36,447 bases of DNA from Caldilineales bacterium (GCA_025055015.1 JANWYQ010000095.1:1-36447), one strand, 5' to 3'. Shown: positions 16,644 to 26,165, numbered from the stretch's first letter. Notes: generated from the letters alone by a model not told the origin. Made by a program: numbers and translations.

Positions 16644-17264
16644 ATGAGACGCGTGATAGGTCTGCTGCTGGTGATGGCGCTGGCAGTGTTCGTGGTGGCG
16701 GCAGCCGTGTTGGTCTACCTGCGCGGCGCGCCTTGGCTGGGCAGCGCGCGCAGCCAGCGTGTCCTGGTGACGCTGGACGCCGAGGCGGCCTCGCGCCGGC
16801 CGAGCGAGGCCGTGGTGCTCAACCTTCAGCCGGGCGGGCTGCGCCTCTACGGCTTCACGGTGCGCAACACGGGCGGCCGGTCGGGCACGCTCACGGTGGA
16901 GAACTGGCTGGTGCGCAGCTTCGAGGGCGGCTGCCAGCCGGCCGAGATGCGGGCGGGAGACTTGACCTGCGGCAACCCCGGGGAAGGCGAAGGCGAGCTA
17001 CAGTATACCACCGTAGCTCGCCTTTTTGTTGACGTCACCTGTGACTTCGTGCTGAACCCCGGCGATCAGTTCGTGCAGACCATCGAGCTGGCCACGGCGG
17101 ACGTCGCCGTGGACCTGGCGCTGCCGATGCCGGCCGGCGGGCAGGCATGTTTCATCCTGGCCGTGGAGCGGCCGCGCTCGCAGCAGCTGGCCCGCGGCGC
17201 CGTGACCCAGGGGGACAGCGTGCAGATCCTGTGGGACTTCGTGCTCACCGGCCCTGCACCGTGA
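16644..17264 (+). CDS. Exported protein with N-terminal helix, possibly TasA/camelysin-like
   Basis: 206 residues; GGAAAGG (16628-16634) precedes the ATG. One hydrophobic segment (about 4-27) is followed by a beta-rich region. VVLNLQPGGLRLYGFTVRN followed by TGGRSGTL recalls the 'L.PGD....F.V.NTG' pattern of SipW-processed TasA/camelysin fibre proteins. I saw no signal peptidase gene nearby, so this is only a resemblance. Three cysteines could bind metal or pair (GCQPAEM, LTCG, VTCD). It follows the two-component genes by 29 bp. Two oddities: a terminator-like hairpin lies inside the frame (16990-17027), and the 3' end overlaps the convergent A2M gene by 20 bp. Confidence 0.7.
   Translation: MRRVIGLLLVMALAVFVVAAAVLVYLRGAPWLGSARSQRVLVTLDAEAASRRPSEAVVLNLQPGGLRLYGFTVRNTGGRSGTLTVENWLVRSFEGGCQPAEMRAGDLTCGNPGEGEGELQYTTVARLFVDVTCDFVLNPGDQFVQTIELATADVAVDLALPMPAGGQACFILAVERPRSQQLARGAVTQGDSVQILWDFVLTGPAP
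16990..17030 (+). terminator. Terminator-like hairpin inside a coding region
   Basis: AAGGCGAGCTAC (16990-17001) pairs perfectly over 12 bp with GTAGCTCGCCTT (17013-17024), loop 11 nt, followed by TTTGTT; with the last stem bases this gives a run of five T. By its parts this is a good intrinsic terminator, yet it sits mid-frame in the exported-protein gene, where it encodes part of GELQYTTVARLF. Confidence 0.6.
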
Positions 17265-20200
17265 ACAGCTCGCCCGCGCTGCGGCCCCAGGTCTCTGGGA
17301 AGTACATCTGGTAGGCCACTGCGGGCAGGGTCTGGAACCGGCCGGGCAGGCTGGCCCGCATCTGGTAGCGGAACTGGTAGGTGCCGGCGGGCAGGAACTC
17401 GGCGAAGAGCGCCACCTTCTCGTCCCGCAGCTCCACCCGTGTCGGCTCCCAGAACCAGGGCAGGTCGCTGCGCTGCAGGCCTGGGTCCCGGTAGACCCCG
17501 CTGGTGGTGGCCAGGGCGGGGTCAATGGCCTCGAAGCCGGCGGGCAGCGGACTCTCCACCACCAGGTAGTAGGCGTTGTTGGGGAGCACCAAGGTCACCG
17601 TCACCTGCACCGTGTCGCCGATCTGGGCGTCGGCCAGGGGGGAGCCGGGCTTGGGCTTGCGGGTCACCGGGTCCAGCAGGCCGTAGGTGCGGTCCACCGC
17701 CATGCCCCGGTTCAAGGCGGGCAAAGAGGCCGCAGGCAAGTAGTAGTTCAGGTGCGCGGTGTAGTAGAGCTGGCCGGCGCCGGTCTGGGGCGGCTCGGCG
17801 AAGCGGACGATGCTCAGCGCGTTGGCCGCGTCCAGCAGCAGGTTGGCCACCTTGATGCGCAACTCGACCGGCTGGACGGCGGTGGTGGGCGAGGCCACGC
17901 CGCCGGCGGCCTGGCGGAAGTTCAGGTCCACCCGCCAGGTGTAGTCGGCCTCCAGCTCGCCGGTGGCCTGCATCCAGTCGGTGAGGGCGACGATGGCCCA
18001 CACGTTGTCCTGAGTGGTGTCCCAGCGGCCGTCGCGGCGGTTGAGCATCAGCCAGCGCACCACGTTGGGCAGGAGGCCGGTGGTCAGGTCGGTCCCTGAG
18101 GCGCCCGGAGAACCGGAGGAGCTCAGGCGGGTGAGGGCCAGCAGGGCGACGGCCGTGGAGCGCGCGTCGCTGTTCATCGTCCACCAGTCCACGCCCTCCT
18201 CCTCCCAGTGCGCGCCGGTGGCGGAGAGCACTGCGGCCGCCTGCAGGTCCTGGAGCAGGTCCTGGCCGCGCGGCTCGGCTGCGGCCTCGCCGGCCTCGGA
18301 CAGGCGATGGAAGGCCAGGGCCAGGAAGGCGCGGCCGTAGTGGCCCAGCCGCTCGCGCACGTCGAACAGGGCCACGCTGCGGGCCATGTCGCCGGCGCCG
18401 GCCTCGGCCAGCACGAACAGCACGAAGGCCTGCTGGTTCAGCTCGTAGCCCCGCAGGTCGGCGGCGGGCTTGAGCTGGCGCTGCAGGTAGTCCACCGCCC
18501 GCGCCAATGCGGCGTCGTCCACAGGGTAGCCCCCGCGCCGCGCCTCGACCAGGCCGTACACCGCGTAGGCGCTAACGAAGAGGTTGCTCTCCCGCCCCGG
18601 CCACCAGCCCCAGCCGCCGTCGGGGTTCTGGCGGGCCAACAGCCGCTGCACGTTCACCGACACCAGCTCGTGTAGGGTGGGCGCCAGGTCGGGTCGGTCG
18701 AGCTGGAGCACGCGCAAGGTGCGCTCATTGACCACGTTCACCAGGAACTTGCTGACGATCTGCTCGGTGCAGTCGTAGGGGAAGTCGTTGACGTAGCGCA
18801 GGCCCTCCACCATGCCGGCTGCCAGGGACGGGTCCAGCCGCACCCGCAGCTCGCCCTGGGTGGGGTCCACGTCCGGCGGCAACACCACCACCTCCAGCCG
18901 CTCCTCGTTGAGGCTCACCGCGCCTGCAGTGGCCACCGTCTCCGGCGAGGAGTAGCGGTAGACCGGCAGGGTGAGCTCCACCGCGTCGCTGAGGGGCGCG
19001 TCTCCGGCGGCCTCCACTGCGGTGAAGCGCACGGTCACCGCCTCCCGGCCGGCCTCCACGACCACCGGCCACTCCACCTTGACCTGGTTGCCGGCGGGCA
19101 CGTCCACCGTCTGGGTGAGCGGTGCCGAGGTGCTCAGCCCCGGCGCGACCAGGCCGACGGCCACCGTGCGAGGCGCGGCGGTGTTGTTGTTGACGACCGC
19201 GGCGATGCGCGCCTCGTCCCCGGCGGTGAAGAAGCGGGGCAGCACCGGCCGCACCATCAACGGCAGGCTGGTGCGGATCTCCACGGTGGCCTGGCCCACC
19301 TGGGTGTCCGCAGTGACCCCACGGGCGTCCAGCCGCCAGGTGGTCAGGTTGTCGGGCAGGCGCACGCTCACCACCCCGCGGCCGCTGGCGTCGGTGACCA
19401 GGTTGGGCACCCACAGCGCGGTGTCCTGGAAGTCGGTGCGCACGTCCACGCCGAGGCCGTCGCCGCCGCCTCCGCCCTTGGAGCCCTCCTGCAGGAGCTG
19501 GTTCAGCCGGTCCAGGCTGTACACCAGGCTGCTGGCGGTCTGCACGCCGACCCCGCGGCGGCGGTAGAAGACCTGGTCCAGGGGCGGGTCGGTCTGCCAG
19601 GTGAGGGCCAGCAGGGCCTTGTCCACCAGCGCCAGGGAGAACTCCCCCTGCACCGGCCGGCCGGCGTCGTCCCGCACCTCCACGGTGAAGGTGACCGTCT
19701 CGCCGGGGCGCAGCTCGGGCTTGTTGGGCGTCAGGGTCACCTGGAGCTGCTGCGGCGCGATGTCTACCGGGAGCTCCACGTAGCCGACCTTGTAGCTGCC
19801 CAGCTCGTTGCCGCCGCCCCCCTTGACGATCACCAGGGAGACGAAGACGTTGGGCAGGTACTCGGCGCGGATGGGGATCTCCAGGGTGGGGCTGTTGCCC
19901 TCCAGGGTGATGCGCCGGGCCTCGATAATGCGCCCGCGCTCGATGGTCAGCAGCGCCTCCACCGGTCCCTGGTAGGGATGGGGCGCCAACACCCGCGCGG
20001 TGTCGCCCACCCGGTAGAGCCGCTTGTCCGCCACCAAGGTGATGCGGTCGTTGTTCTCCACCCGCCAGGGCACGTAGGTGGTGGGCCGGTCGCTGACCCA
20101 CAGGAAAGCCGCGCTGCGCACCGTGTTGCCCCGGCTGTCGGTGACCGCGGCGTTGATCTTGTACTCGCCGCCCGCCTCCGGCCGCCAGCGCAGCACGGCC

Positions 20201-23200
20201 TGGCCCTGGCTGTCGGTGGTGAGCTCCTCGGTCAGGATCGGCGTCTCCTGCACGCGCGACACCCAGTAGAAGCGGCCGTCCTCGCCCTTCTCCTGCACGG
20301 TGGTCCAGCGGGCCCGGTTGACCGTCACCGTAACCCGCTGGTTGGGCACGGGCCGGCTCTCCCAGTCCACGGTGATCAGGTCCACCGTGCTCTCCTGGCC
20401 CACGGGCACCACGTACTCGCGCGGGGCCACGCCCACGTAGACCAGCCCCTTGTGCACCAGCACGTTGGCCGACGCGGCGGACTCCTGGTTGTTGAGGTCG
20501 GAGATGCGCGCGTCGAGGGTGAAGCGTTGGCTCTGCAGCCGATCGCTGATGTCTGCCGGGACGGTGAAGGTGAAGCGGCCGCTGCTGTCGGTGACGCCCT
20601 CGCCGCTGGCCACCAGCCCGCCGAAGCGGCTCTCCTGGCGGGGGTCCCAGCCGGTGAAGTCGCCGAAGCTGTACCAGGGGCCCGTCTGTGCGTATCGAAA
20701 GTCCAGGGCAGCGTCCTGGCTGTACACCGTCCACTGCACCTTGGCGTTGGTCACCGGCCCGCCGAAGAAGTACGTCGCCTGCACCGTGGCTGCGATGCGG
20801 TCTCCGTTGAGGTACTCCTCCCGGTCGGTGGTTAGCTCAGCGGTGAACTCCGGCTTGCGGTACTCCAGCACGTTGAAGCCAACGCCGCCGCTGGGCACAT
20901 AGTCGGACGGCGGCTGGTCTAGCAGCCGGGCCTCCAAGAAGTAGTAGCCCAAGGGCGCCTCGTCGGCCAGGCGCAGCTCTCCGTGCAGGGTGCCGAAGGC
21001 GCTGAGGGTGTGGGGCTGGTCGTAGATTAGCTCGCCCTGGGGGTTGCGGACGGAGACCTGCACCCGGGTGCCGGCCGGCGGCAGGCGGTAGATGGCGTCT
21101 TCGTCCGCCCGCACGATCCCGCGCCAGTACACCGTGTGTCCGGGGCGGTAGAGGGGGCGGTCCAGGTAGAAGTAGAGCTGCCACTGCGGGGGCGGGAACT
21201 CGGTGCTCAGGTCGAAGTCCCACGGCTGGATGCCGCTGTTCCACTCGGTGCTGACCACGCCGTAGCGGTCCCCCGGCCGGCCGGCGAAGACCACCAGCGG
21301 CTCCCAGACGTTGCGCTGGCGGATGGGGATGCGTGCGATGCCGTCCTGGTCGGTGGTGCCCTGGCCGCGGGCCGCGCCGGCCACCCGCACGGGCAGGTTG
21401 GCTACCGGCTGGCCGCTCTGCAGGTCGGTGGCCCACACCAGCACCTCGTCCGCGGTCTTCTTGGTCACCAGGTTCAGGGGCGAGGCCACCAGGAGGTGCC
21501 GCGGCACCAGCTGGCCCGTCTCGAAGCCGTCGCCGTAGGTGACCTCGGGCGCGCGCATCTCCACCCAGTAGACGCCGGGAGGCAGGGGCCCGCCGTCCTC
21601 GGCCAAGGGGAACTTCTGCAGCACGTTCTCGTTGGGGGGCGGGCTGACGGCCACCGTCCACCGCCGCACCAGGCTCTGCTCCGACGGCTGGAAGGTGTTC
21701 ATGGCCTGCCAGCGGTTGGGGCCCAGCAAGCTCTCCACGGACCGCTCGTCCACCGAATACAGGGAGAACTCCAGCGCGCTGACGTTGCGGTAGCTGGCCG
21801 CGATCAAGGTGTTGGTGTAGGTGTTGTAGGTGCCGATGTCCATCGGCACGTTGAGGTGGGCGAAGGGCTTGCGGTTGCCGGTGCGGAAGCGGATCACCGC
21901 GCCGCGGCCGTCGTTCAGCCGGTTGCCGAACACGTCGCGGATCTCGCCGGACAGGGTGACGGTGTAGGCAGTCTGCGGCTGCAGGGGCCAGGAGATAAAC
22001 CAGCGGTTCTCGTAGGAGGAGAAGTAGCTGAAGACCGCGGTGGGCTTGGGCAGGATGGTGAAGGCCGACGCGCCCAGGCTCTTCTCGTCCACCCGGCCGC
22101 GCAGCACCACCGTGAGACGATCCTCGGGCGGCGCGCTCTGCTCGCCGTCGGCCGGGGTGGTGGAGACCAGGGCGAGCTTGGGCACGGTCTCGAACGCGGT
22201 GGCGTAGGCCTCGCGCAGGGGGGCCTGGCCGTTGGCCGAGCGCGCGGCCTGGCTGACCTGGACGTTGTAGGCGGTGCCGTACTCCAGGGGCTGCGCGGGC
22301 TGGTAGCGCAGGCTGCGGCCGTCCCGGCTCCACGTGAAGGCGCCGGCGGTCGGCCGGCCGTCGGCCCGGCGCAGGCTGAACGCGGCCTCGGCGCTGGCCC
22401 GGTCCATGGGCTGGCTGAAGGTGACGGTGATGGCCGTGGTGGGCGCGATGTTCGTGCCCTCCGGCTGGAAGCCCACGACCATGGGGCTGGCGGTGCGGAA
22501 GGTGAAGGTGTAGTCCTCGGCCAGCAGGCCGCCCTTGGTGTCCTGCAGCCCGGCGGGCACCGTCACCCGGTAGCTGGTGGCGCCGGCTAGGGGCTGGCTG
22601 GGCCGGAAGGTGTAGATGGAGGTGGTGAGCCACTCCCCCTGGCCCCCCACGGGCGGGTCGAAGCGCAGGGGCTGGGGCAGGTCGGCCAGCTCGGCCACGC
22701 CGACCATGGGCACCACCGGCCGGTTGAACACCACGGTGATGGGGGTGTCCACGGAGACCTCTTGGCTGCCGTCGGCCGGCACGGCGGTGGTGACCCGCAG
22801 GAAGCCGACGGCCTGGAAGCGCACCTGCACCGGCGCGGCCAGGGCCTTGCCGTTCAGGCCGCGCGCGGCCTCGCTCACGGCGATACGGTAGGCCTCCCCG
22901 CGCGCCAGGGGCTGGGCCGGGATGAAGGTCAGCTCGTCCCCTGCCACCTGCACCTGGCCGGGCACCGCGGGCTCGATGGCAAAGGCGGCCTGGGTGCTGG
23001 CCGGGTCCATGGGCTGGCTGAAGCGCACGCGGATGGGCTCGTCCAGGGGGTGCTCCTGCCCGCGGCCGGGCGTGGTGCTCACCACCACCGGCGGCAACTC
23101 CGGGGTGGGCGTGGGCTCGACCGGCGGGGTAGGCGTGACCTCCAGCGGTTGGACGGTGGGCTGGGGCGTGGGCTGCGGCGTGGGCGTCTCCGGCGGCCGG

Positions 23201-23265
23201 CCGCAGCTGGTGATCAACAGGACAAGGATGAGCAACAAGGGCACGATTTGTCGAGCGGTCTTCAT
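17245..23265 (-). CDS. Bacterial alpha-2-macroglobulin lipoprotein
   Basis: 2006 residues; the start at 23265 has CGGAG upstream on the minus strand and gives a lipoprotein signal ending LLITSC (Cys21). A Pro/Thr-rich spacer follows, then about four Ig-like Big_5 domains (about residues 70-450, each with an F..P.D or similar edge). Then come the macroglobulin domains (YLDRPLYRPGHTVYWRG near residue 690), a Gly-rich bait-like stretch (QEGSKGGGGGDGLGVDVR near 1270), and the thioester motif CTEQ at Cys1499 in the complement-like helical domain. Bacterial A2Ms trap proteases by a bait-triggered change that fires the thioester. The paired pbpC lies upstream on the same strand. The extra Ig-like domains may lift the trap away from the membrane. 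Confidence 0.96.
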   Translation of the reverse strand: MKTARQIVPLLLILVLLITSCGRPPETPTPQPTPQPTVQPLEVTPTPPVEPTPTPELPPVVVSTTPGRGQEHPLDEPIRVRFSQPMDPASTQAAFAIEPAVPGQVQVAGDELTFIPAQPLARGEAYRIAVSEAARGLNGKALAAPVQVRFQAVGFLRVTTAVPADGSQEVSVDTPITVVFNRPVVPMVGVAELADLPQPLRFDPPVGGQGEWLTTSIYTFRPSQPLAGATSYRVTVPAGLQDTKGGLLAEDYTFTFRTASPMVVGFQPEGTNIAPTTAITVTFSQPMDRASAEAAFSLRRADGRPTAGAFTWSRDGRSLRYQPAQPLEYGTAYNVQVSQAARSANGQAPLREAYATAFETVPKLALVSTTPADGEQSAPPEDRLTVVLRGRVDEKSLGASAFTILPKPTAVFSYFSSYENRWFISWPLQPQTAYTVTLSGEIRDVFGNRLNDGRGAVIRFRTGNRKPFAHLNVPMDIGTYNTYTNTLIAASYRNVSALEFSLYSVDERSVESLLGPNRWQAMNTFQPSEQSLVRRWTVAVSPPPNENVLQKFPLAEDGGPLPPGVYWVEMRAPEVTYGDGFETGQLVPRHLLVASPLNLVTKKTADEVLVWATDLQSGQPVANLPVRVAGAARGQGTTDQDGIARIPIRQRNVWEPLVVFAGRPGDRYGVVSTEWNSGIQPWDFDLSTEFPPPQWQLYFYLDRPLYRPGHTVYWRGIVRADEDAIYRLPPAGTRVQVSVRNPQGELIYDQPHTLSAFGTLHGELRLADEAPLGYYFLEARLLDQPPSDYVPSGGVGFNVLEYRKPEFTAELTTDREEYLNGDRIAATVQATYFFGGPVTNAKVQWTVYSQDAALDFRYAQTGPWYSFGDFTGWDPRQESRFGGLVASGEGVTDSSGRFTFTVPADISDRLQSQRFTLDARISDLNNQESAASANVLVHKGLVYVGVAPREYVVPVGQESTVDLITVDWESRPVPNQRVTVTVNRARWTTVQEKGEDGRFYWVSRVQETPILTEELTTDSQGQAVLRWRPEAGGEYKINAAVTDSRGNTVRSAAFLWVSDRPTTYVPWRVENNDRITLVADKRLYRVGDTARVLAPHPYQGPVEALLTIERGRIIEARRITLEGNSPTLEIPIRAEYLPNVFVSLVIVKGGGGNELGSYKVGYVELPVDIAPQQLQVTLTPNKPELRPGETVTFTVEVRDDAGRPVQGEFSLALVDKALLALTWQTDPPLDQVFYRRRGVGVQTASSLVYSLDRLNQLLQEGSKGGGGGDGLGVDVRTDFQDTALWVPNLVTDASGRGVVSVRLPDNLTTWRLDARGVTADTQVGQATVEIRTSLPLMVRPVLPRFFTAGDEARIAAVVNNNTAAPRTVAVGLVAPGLSTSAPLTQTVDVPAGNQVKVEWPVVVEAGREAVTVRFTAVEAAGDAPLSDAVELTLPVYRYSSPETVATAGAVSLNEERLEVVVLPPDVDPTQGELRVRLDPSLAAGMVEGLRYVNDFPYDCTEQIVSKFLVNVVNERTLRVLQLDRPDLAPTLHELVSVNVQRLLARQNPDGGWGWWPGRESNLFVSAYAVYGLVEARRGGYPVDDAALARAVDYLQRQLKPAADLRGYELNQQAFVLFVLAEAGAGDMARSVALFDVRERLGHYGRAFLALAFHRLSEAGEAAAEPRGQDLLQDLQAAAVLSATGAHWEEEGVDWWTMNSDARSTAVALLALTRLSSSGSPGASGTDLTTGLLPNVVRWLMLNRRDGRWDTTQDNVWAIVALTDWMQATGELEADYTWRVDLNFRQAAGGVASPTTAVQPVELRIKVANLLLDAANALSIVRFAEPPQTGAGQLYYTAHLNYYLPAASLPALNRGMAVDRTYGLLDPVTRKPKPGSPLADAQIGDTVQVTVTLVLPNNAYYLVVESPLPAGFEAIDPALATTSGVYRDPGLQRSDLPWFWEPTRVELRDEKVALFAEFLPAGTYQFRYQMRASLPGRFQTLPAVAYQMYFPETWGRSAGELFTVQGR

Positions 23266-23312
23266 AGTCTCCGTTCCTTCTGCGCGAACCGATAGGGCGT
23301 CCACGGTGGACC

Positions 23313-23382
23313 GGTGATCAGTGGTCAGTGATCAGTGATCGGTGATCGGTGATCGGTAATCGGCGATCGGTCGCCGGTCACC
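23313..23382. repeat. Ten-copy heptanucleotide repeat between pbpC and the A2M gene
   Basis: Ten consecutive 7-bp units follow the pattern (A/G)GTGATC, from GGTGATC at 23313 to GGTCACC at 23382; the units towards 23382 are more diverged. The array fills most of the gap between the genes, and its last copy includes the pbpC stop codon. Each GATC-centred unit is nearly self-complementary. This type of array is prone to slippage. Confidence 0.85.
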
Positions 23383-25921
23383 GCACCTCGATCCAGATGG
23401 GCGGCGCGGCCACCTCGCGGCCGGAGGCGTCCTGCGCCACTGCGCTGATCAGATGGCTGCCCCGCTGCAAGGGCCACCACACCTCGAAGGGCGGAGCAGC
23501 GGCGGCGCCGACCGCCTGAGAATTGACATAAAAAGTCACCCGCTGCCAGGGACCGTAGGCCGGCACGGCCAGCCGCAGCTGCTGGACCTCCGTAGGCAGG
23601 TGGGGAGACAGGCGGTAGACGCCGCCGGGGTCGGGGCTGGTGAGGGTCAGGGCAGCGACGGGGGCTGCGGTCTGGCTCTGGCCCGGAGCGGCGGTTGTCG
23701 TCCCCGACCAGGCGACCTCGGCGGCTGCGCCGGGGGGCTGGGGCACGCCGTTGGCCACGGCCCACTCCTGCAGCTCCGGCGGGTAGACGCGGAACACCCG
23801 CTCGGCGAGACAGCCGGGCGGCGTGTCGGGCCGAGGGAGGGCGTTGGCGCACACGTCCACGGTCATCGGCCGGTAGACGGTGTCGAAGGCCTTGGGCTCG
23901 GTGCCGGGCAGGAAGAGCTCGGCGCGGCGGCGGCTGCACCAGGTTGTGGGCAGCAGGCCGGAGTCGATGCACACCTCGCTGCGCACCAGGCCCGGCGGCT
24001 GCACGAAGGGCCGCGGGGGGATCTGGCTGTGCACCGCCTCCATCACGTCCCGCCAGATGGGGCCGGCGCCGGCCACCCCGCTGACCCCCAGCATGGGGGT
24101 GTTGTCCGCATTGCCCACCCACACGCCCACGGCCAGGTCGGGGGTGTAGCCCACGGTCCAGTTGTCGCGCCAGTCGGTGGTGGTGCCGGTCTTGACCGCA
24201 GCCGGCCGCCGCAAGCTGAGGACGCTGCCCCGGCCGAACGCGGGCGCGCGGGCGTCGTCGTCGCTGAGGATGTCGGTGATCAGGTAGGCGATGCGCGGGT
24301 CGAGCGCCGGCTCGGCGGAGCGGCCCAGCCCGGGAGAGGCGCGCCACACCACCCGGCCGGCGGCGTCCTCCACCCGCTCCACGGCGTAGGGCTGGACGCG
24401 GTAGCCGCCGTTGGCCAGCGCCGCGTAGGCCGCGGTGAGCTCCAGCAGGGAGACCTCGCCGCCGCCCAGGGCCAGGGCCAAGCCGTAGGGACGGGCTGCG
24501 TCGGGGCCCAGGCCGTCGGCGCGGAAGGTGGTGATGCCCAGCCGCCGTGCCTGGTCCACCAGCGCGTCCACGCCGATCTCGCTGAGCACCTTCACCGCCG
24601 GGGTGTTGTAGGAGCTGGCCAGCGCAGTGCGCACGCTGACCGGGCCGTGCCAGCGCCGGTCGTAGTTCTCCGGCACGTAGGGCTCCCCCTCGGCGGTGAT
24701 GAAGACGGTGCGCACGTCGGCCAGCACCGTGGCCGCGGTGAGGGGCCGGCGGCCGGCTGCGGCAGCCCGCTGCGGGTCCATGGCTGCGGCGTAGACGAAG
24801 GGCTTGAGCGCGGAGCCGGGCTGGCGCAGGGCCAGGGCCGCGTTCACCGCGCCGTCAATGGCTCGGTTGAAGTAGTCGGGGCTGCCCACCATGACCCGGA
24901 TGGCGCCGTCGGCGGGGTCCAGCACCACCACGGCCGCGTTGTCCACCCGGCGGTCGGCCGGCGCGTCCTTCTGCCGGCGCAGCTCCTCCAGCCGCCGGAC
25001 GACGCTGCGCTCTGCCTCCTGCTGCCAGCTCAAGTCCAGGGTGGTGTACACCCGCAGGCCGGACAGGTCGGGGGGCTCGGCGCCCGTAGCCAGCAGCGCC
25101 TCGAGCCGGCTCTCCACGTAGCTGACGAAGTGGGGCGCGGCGATGGGGAAGGGGGTGGCGGCGAAGCGGAGGGTCTCGGCCAGGGCCAGCTCGGCGTCTC
25201 GGCGGGTGATGTAGCCGGACTGCACCATCAGGTTGAGCACGGTGGCTTGGCGGTAGCGGGCCGCCTCCAGGTTCAGCAGGGGGTTGTAGGCGGCGGGGTT
25301 CTGGAGCAGGCCGGCCAGCAGGCTGCACTCGGCCAGGTTCAGCTCGCGGGCCGACTTGCCGAAGTAGGCGTGGGCCGCGGCCTCCAGGCCGTAGGCGAAG
25401 TTGCCGTAGTAGACCTGGTTGAGGTAGTAGGCCAGGATTTCCTCTTTGGTGTAGCGCAGCTCGATCTGCCAAGCCAGCCAGGCCTCCCGCAGCTTGCGCC
25501 TTAGGGTGGGCTGGTGGCGCTCGGCGGGGGTCATCAGGGTGTTGCGGGCGAGCTGCTGGGTGATGGTGGACGCGCCGGAGAGGATGGCGCCGTGGCGCCA
25601 GTTGGTGTATGCAGCGCGGGCGATGGCCAGGGGGTCCACGCCGATGTGGTGGAAGAAGCGGTTGTCCTCCACGGCTACGGTGGCCTGCCAACAGACGGAC
25701 GGGATCTGCTCGAAGGCCAGCGGGGTGTGCTTGCCCTGGTCGCCGACGACCTCGTAGAGCAGGCGGCCGTGGCGGTCGAAGATCAGGGTGCTGGGCCGCG
25801 CGGCCGCCAGGTTGGCCGGCGTGGCCGGGGGCAGGTCGCCCACCAGCCGATGGCCGGCCACGCCCAGGGCGACGAGCAGGGCCAACGGGACCAGGAGCCA
25901 CGGTCGTTTCGGCGAAAACAT
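23378..25921 (-). CDS. pbpC: Penicillin-binding protein 1C (bifunctional transglycosylase/transpeptidase)
   Basis: 847 residues. An N-terminal anchor (about 9-28) is followed by a GT51 glycosyltransferase with catalytic Glu85 in AVEDNRFF, then GASTITQQLARN near residue 116 and KLREAWLA near 143. The transpeptidase domain has Ser370 in SALKPF (SxxK), S437YN439 (SxN) and K577TG. The C-terminus (about 755-847) fits the BiPBP_C domain of the PBP1C class. PBP1C builds and cross-links peptidoglycan and is typically encoded beside an alpha-2-macroglobulin, as here. The ATG at 25921 lacks an evident ribosome site but gives the right anchor. Regulation: candidate promoter 26138-26110 and a hairpin in the leader. 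Confidence 0.97.
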   Translation of the reverse strand: MFSPKRPWLLVPLALLVALGVAGHRLVGDLPPATPANLAAARPSTLIFDRHGRLLYEVVGDQGKHTPLAFEQIPSVCWQATVAVEDNRFFHHIGVDPLAIARAAYTNWRHGAILSGASTITQQLARNTLMTPAERHQPTLRRKLREAWLAWQIELRYTKEEILAYYLNQVYYGNFAYGLEAAAHAYFGKSARELNLAECSLLAGLLQNPAAYNPLLNLEAARYRQATVLNLMVQSGYITRRDAELALAETLRFAATPFPIAAPHFVSYVESRLEALLATGAEPPDLSGLRVYTTLDLSWQQEAERSVVRRLEELRRQKDAPADRRVDNAAVVVLDPADGAIRVMVGSPDYFNRAIDGAVNAALALRQPGSALKPFVYAAAMDPQRAAAAGRRPLTAATVLADVRTVFITAEGEPYVPENYDRRWHGPVSVRTALASSYNTPAVKVLSEIGVDALVDQARRLGITTFRADGLGPDAARPYGLALALGGGEVSLLELTAAYAALANGGYRVQPYAVERVEDAAGRVVWRASPGLGRSAEPALDPRIAYLITDILSDDDARAPAFGRGSVLSLRRPAAVKTGTTTDWRDNWTVGYTPDLAVGVWVGNADNTPMLGVSGVAGAGPIWRDVMEAVHSQIPPRPFVQPPGLVRSEVCIDSGLLPTTWCSRRRAELFLPGTEPKAFDTVYRPMTVDVCANALPRPDTPPGCLAERVFRVYPPELQEWAVANGVPQPPGAAAEVAWSGTTTAAPGQSQTAAPVAALTLTSPDPGGVYRLSPHLPTEVQQLRLAVPAYGPWQRVTFYVNSQAVGAAAAPPFEVWWPLQRGSHLISAVAQDASGREVAAPPIWIEVR

Positions 25922-25948
25922 AGGCCCACACAGGAGGGTTGCGCCAGG

Positions 25949-25973
25949 CGATGCGCCGACGCCGGGCGCATCG
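25949..25973 (-). other. Hairpin in the pbpC 5' leader
   Basis: CGATGCGCC (25949-25957) and GGCGCATCG (25965-25973) form a 9-bp perfect stem with a 7-nt loop, 28 bp before the pbpC start codon as read on the minus strand. No T-run follows. It may shape translation of a start that lacks a Shine-Dalgarno sequence. Confidence 0.45.
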
Positions 25974-26109
25974 AGCGCTGAAGAGAAGAGAGACGACTAC
26001 TGAGAAAAAGTGTGCCGCCGATTACACGTGTGGCGCCCGCTGGAAGTTCAGAAAAGCGCAGACAGCACCGATGAAGCGACCTTGGGGAGGCAGCAGAGTC
26101 CGCAACGGC

Positions 26110-26138
26110 ATTATACCGGCAGGGGAACGCGCGGAAAA
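26110..26138 (-). promoter_or_regulatory. Promoter candidate for pbpC-A2M
   Basis: On the minus strand a perfect TATAAT lies at 26115-26110. The -35 region (26138-26133, TTTTCC) is poor. It would give a leader of about 180 nt that contains the 25949-25973 hairpin. The palindromic array (26166-26407) lies directly upstream. Confidence 0.45.
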
Positions 26139-26165
26139 ACCGAAGGGTGAACGGTGAACAATGCT

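Noticed and set aside
23325-23420. Peptide with repeated DHRSPIT units
   Set aside because: It is only a reading of the heptad DNA repeat in another frame, with no ribosome site or independent start.
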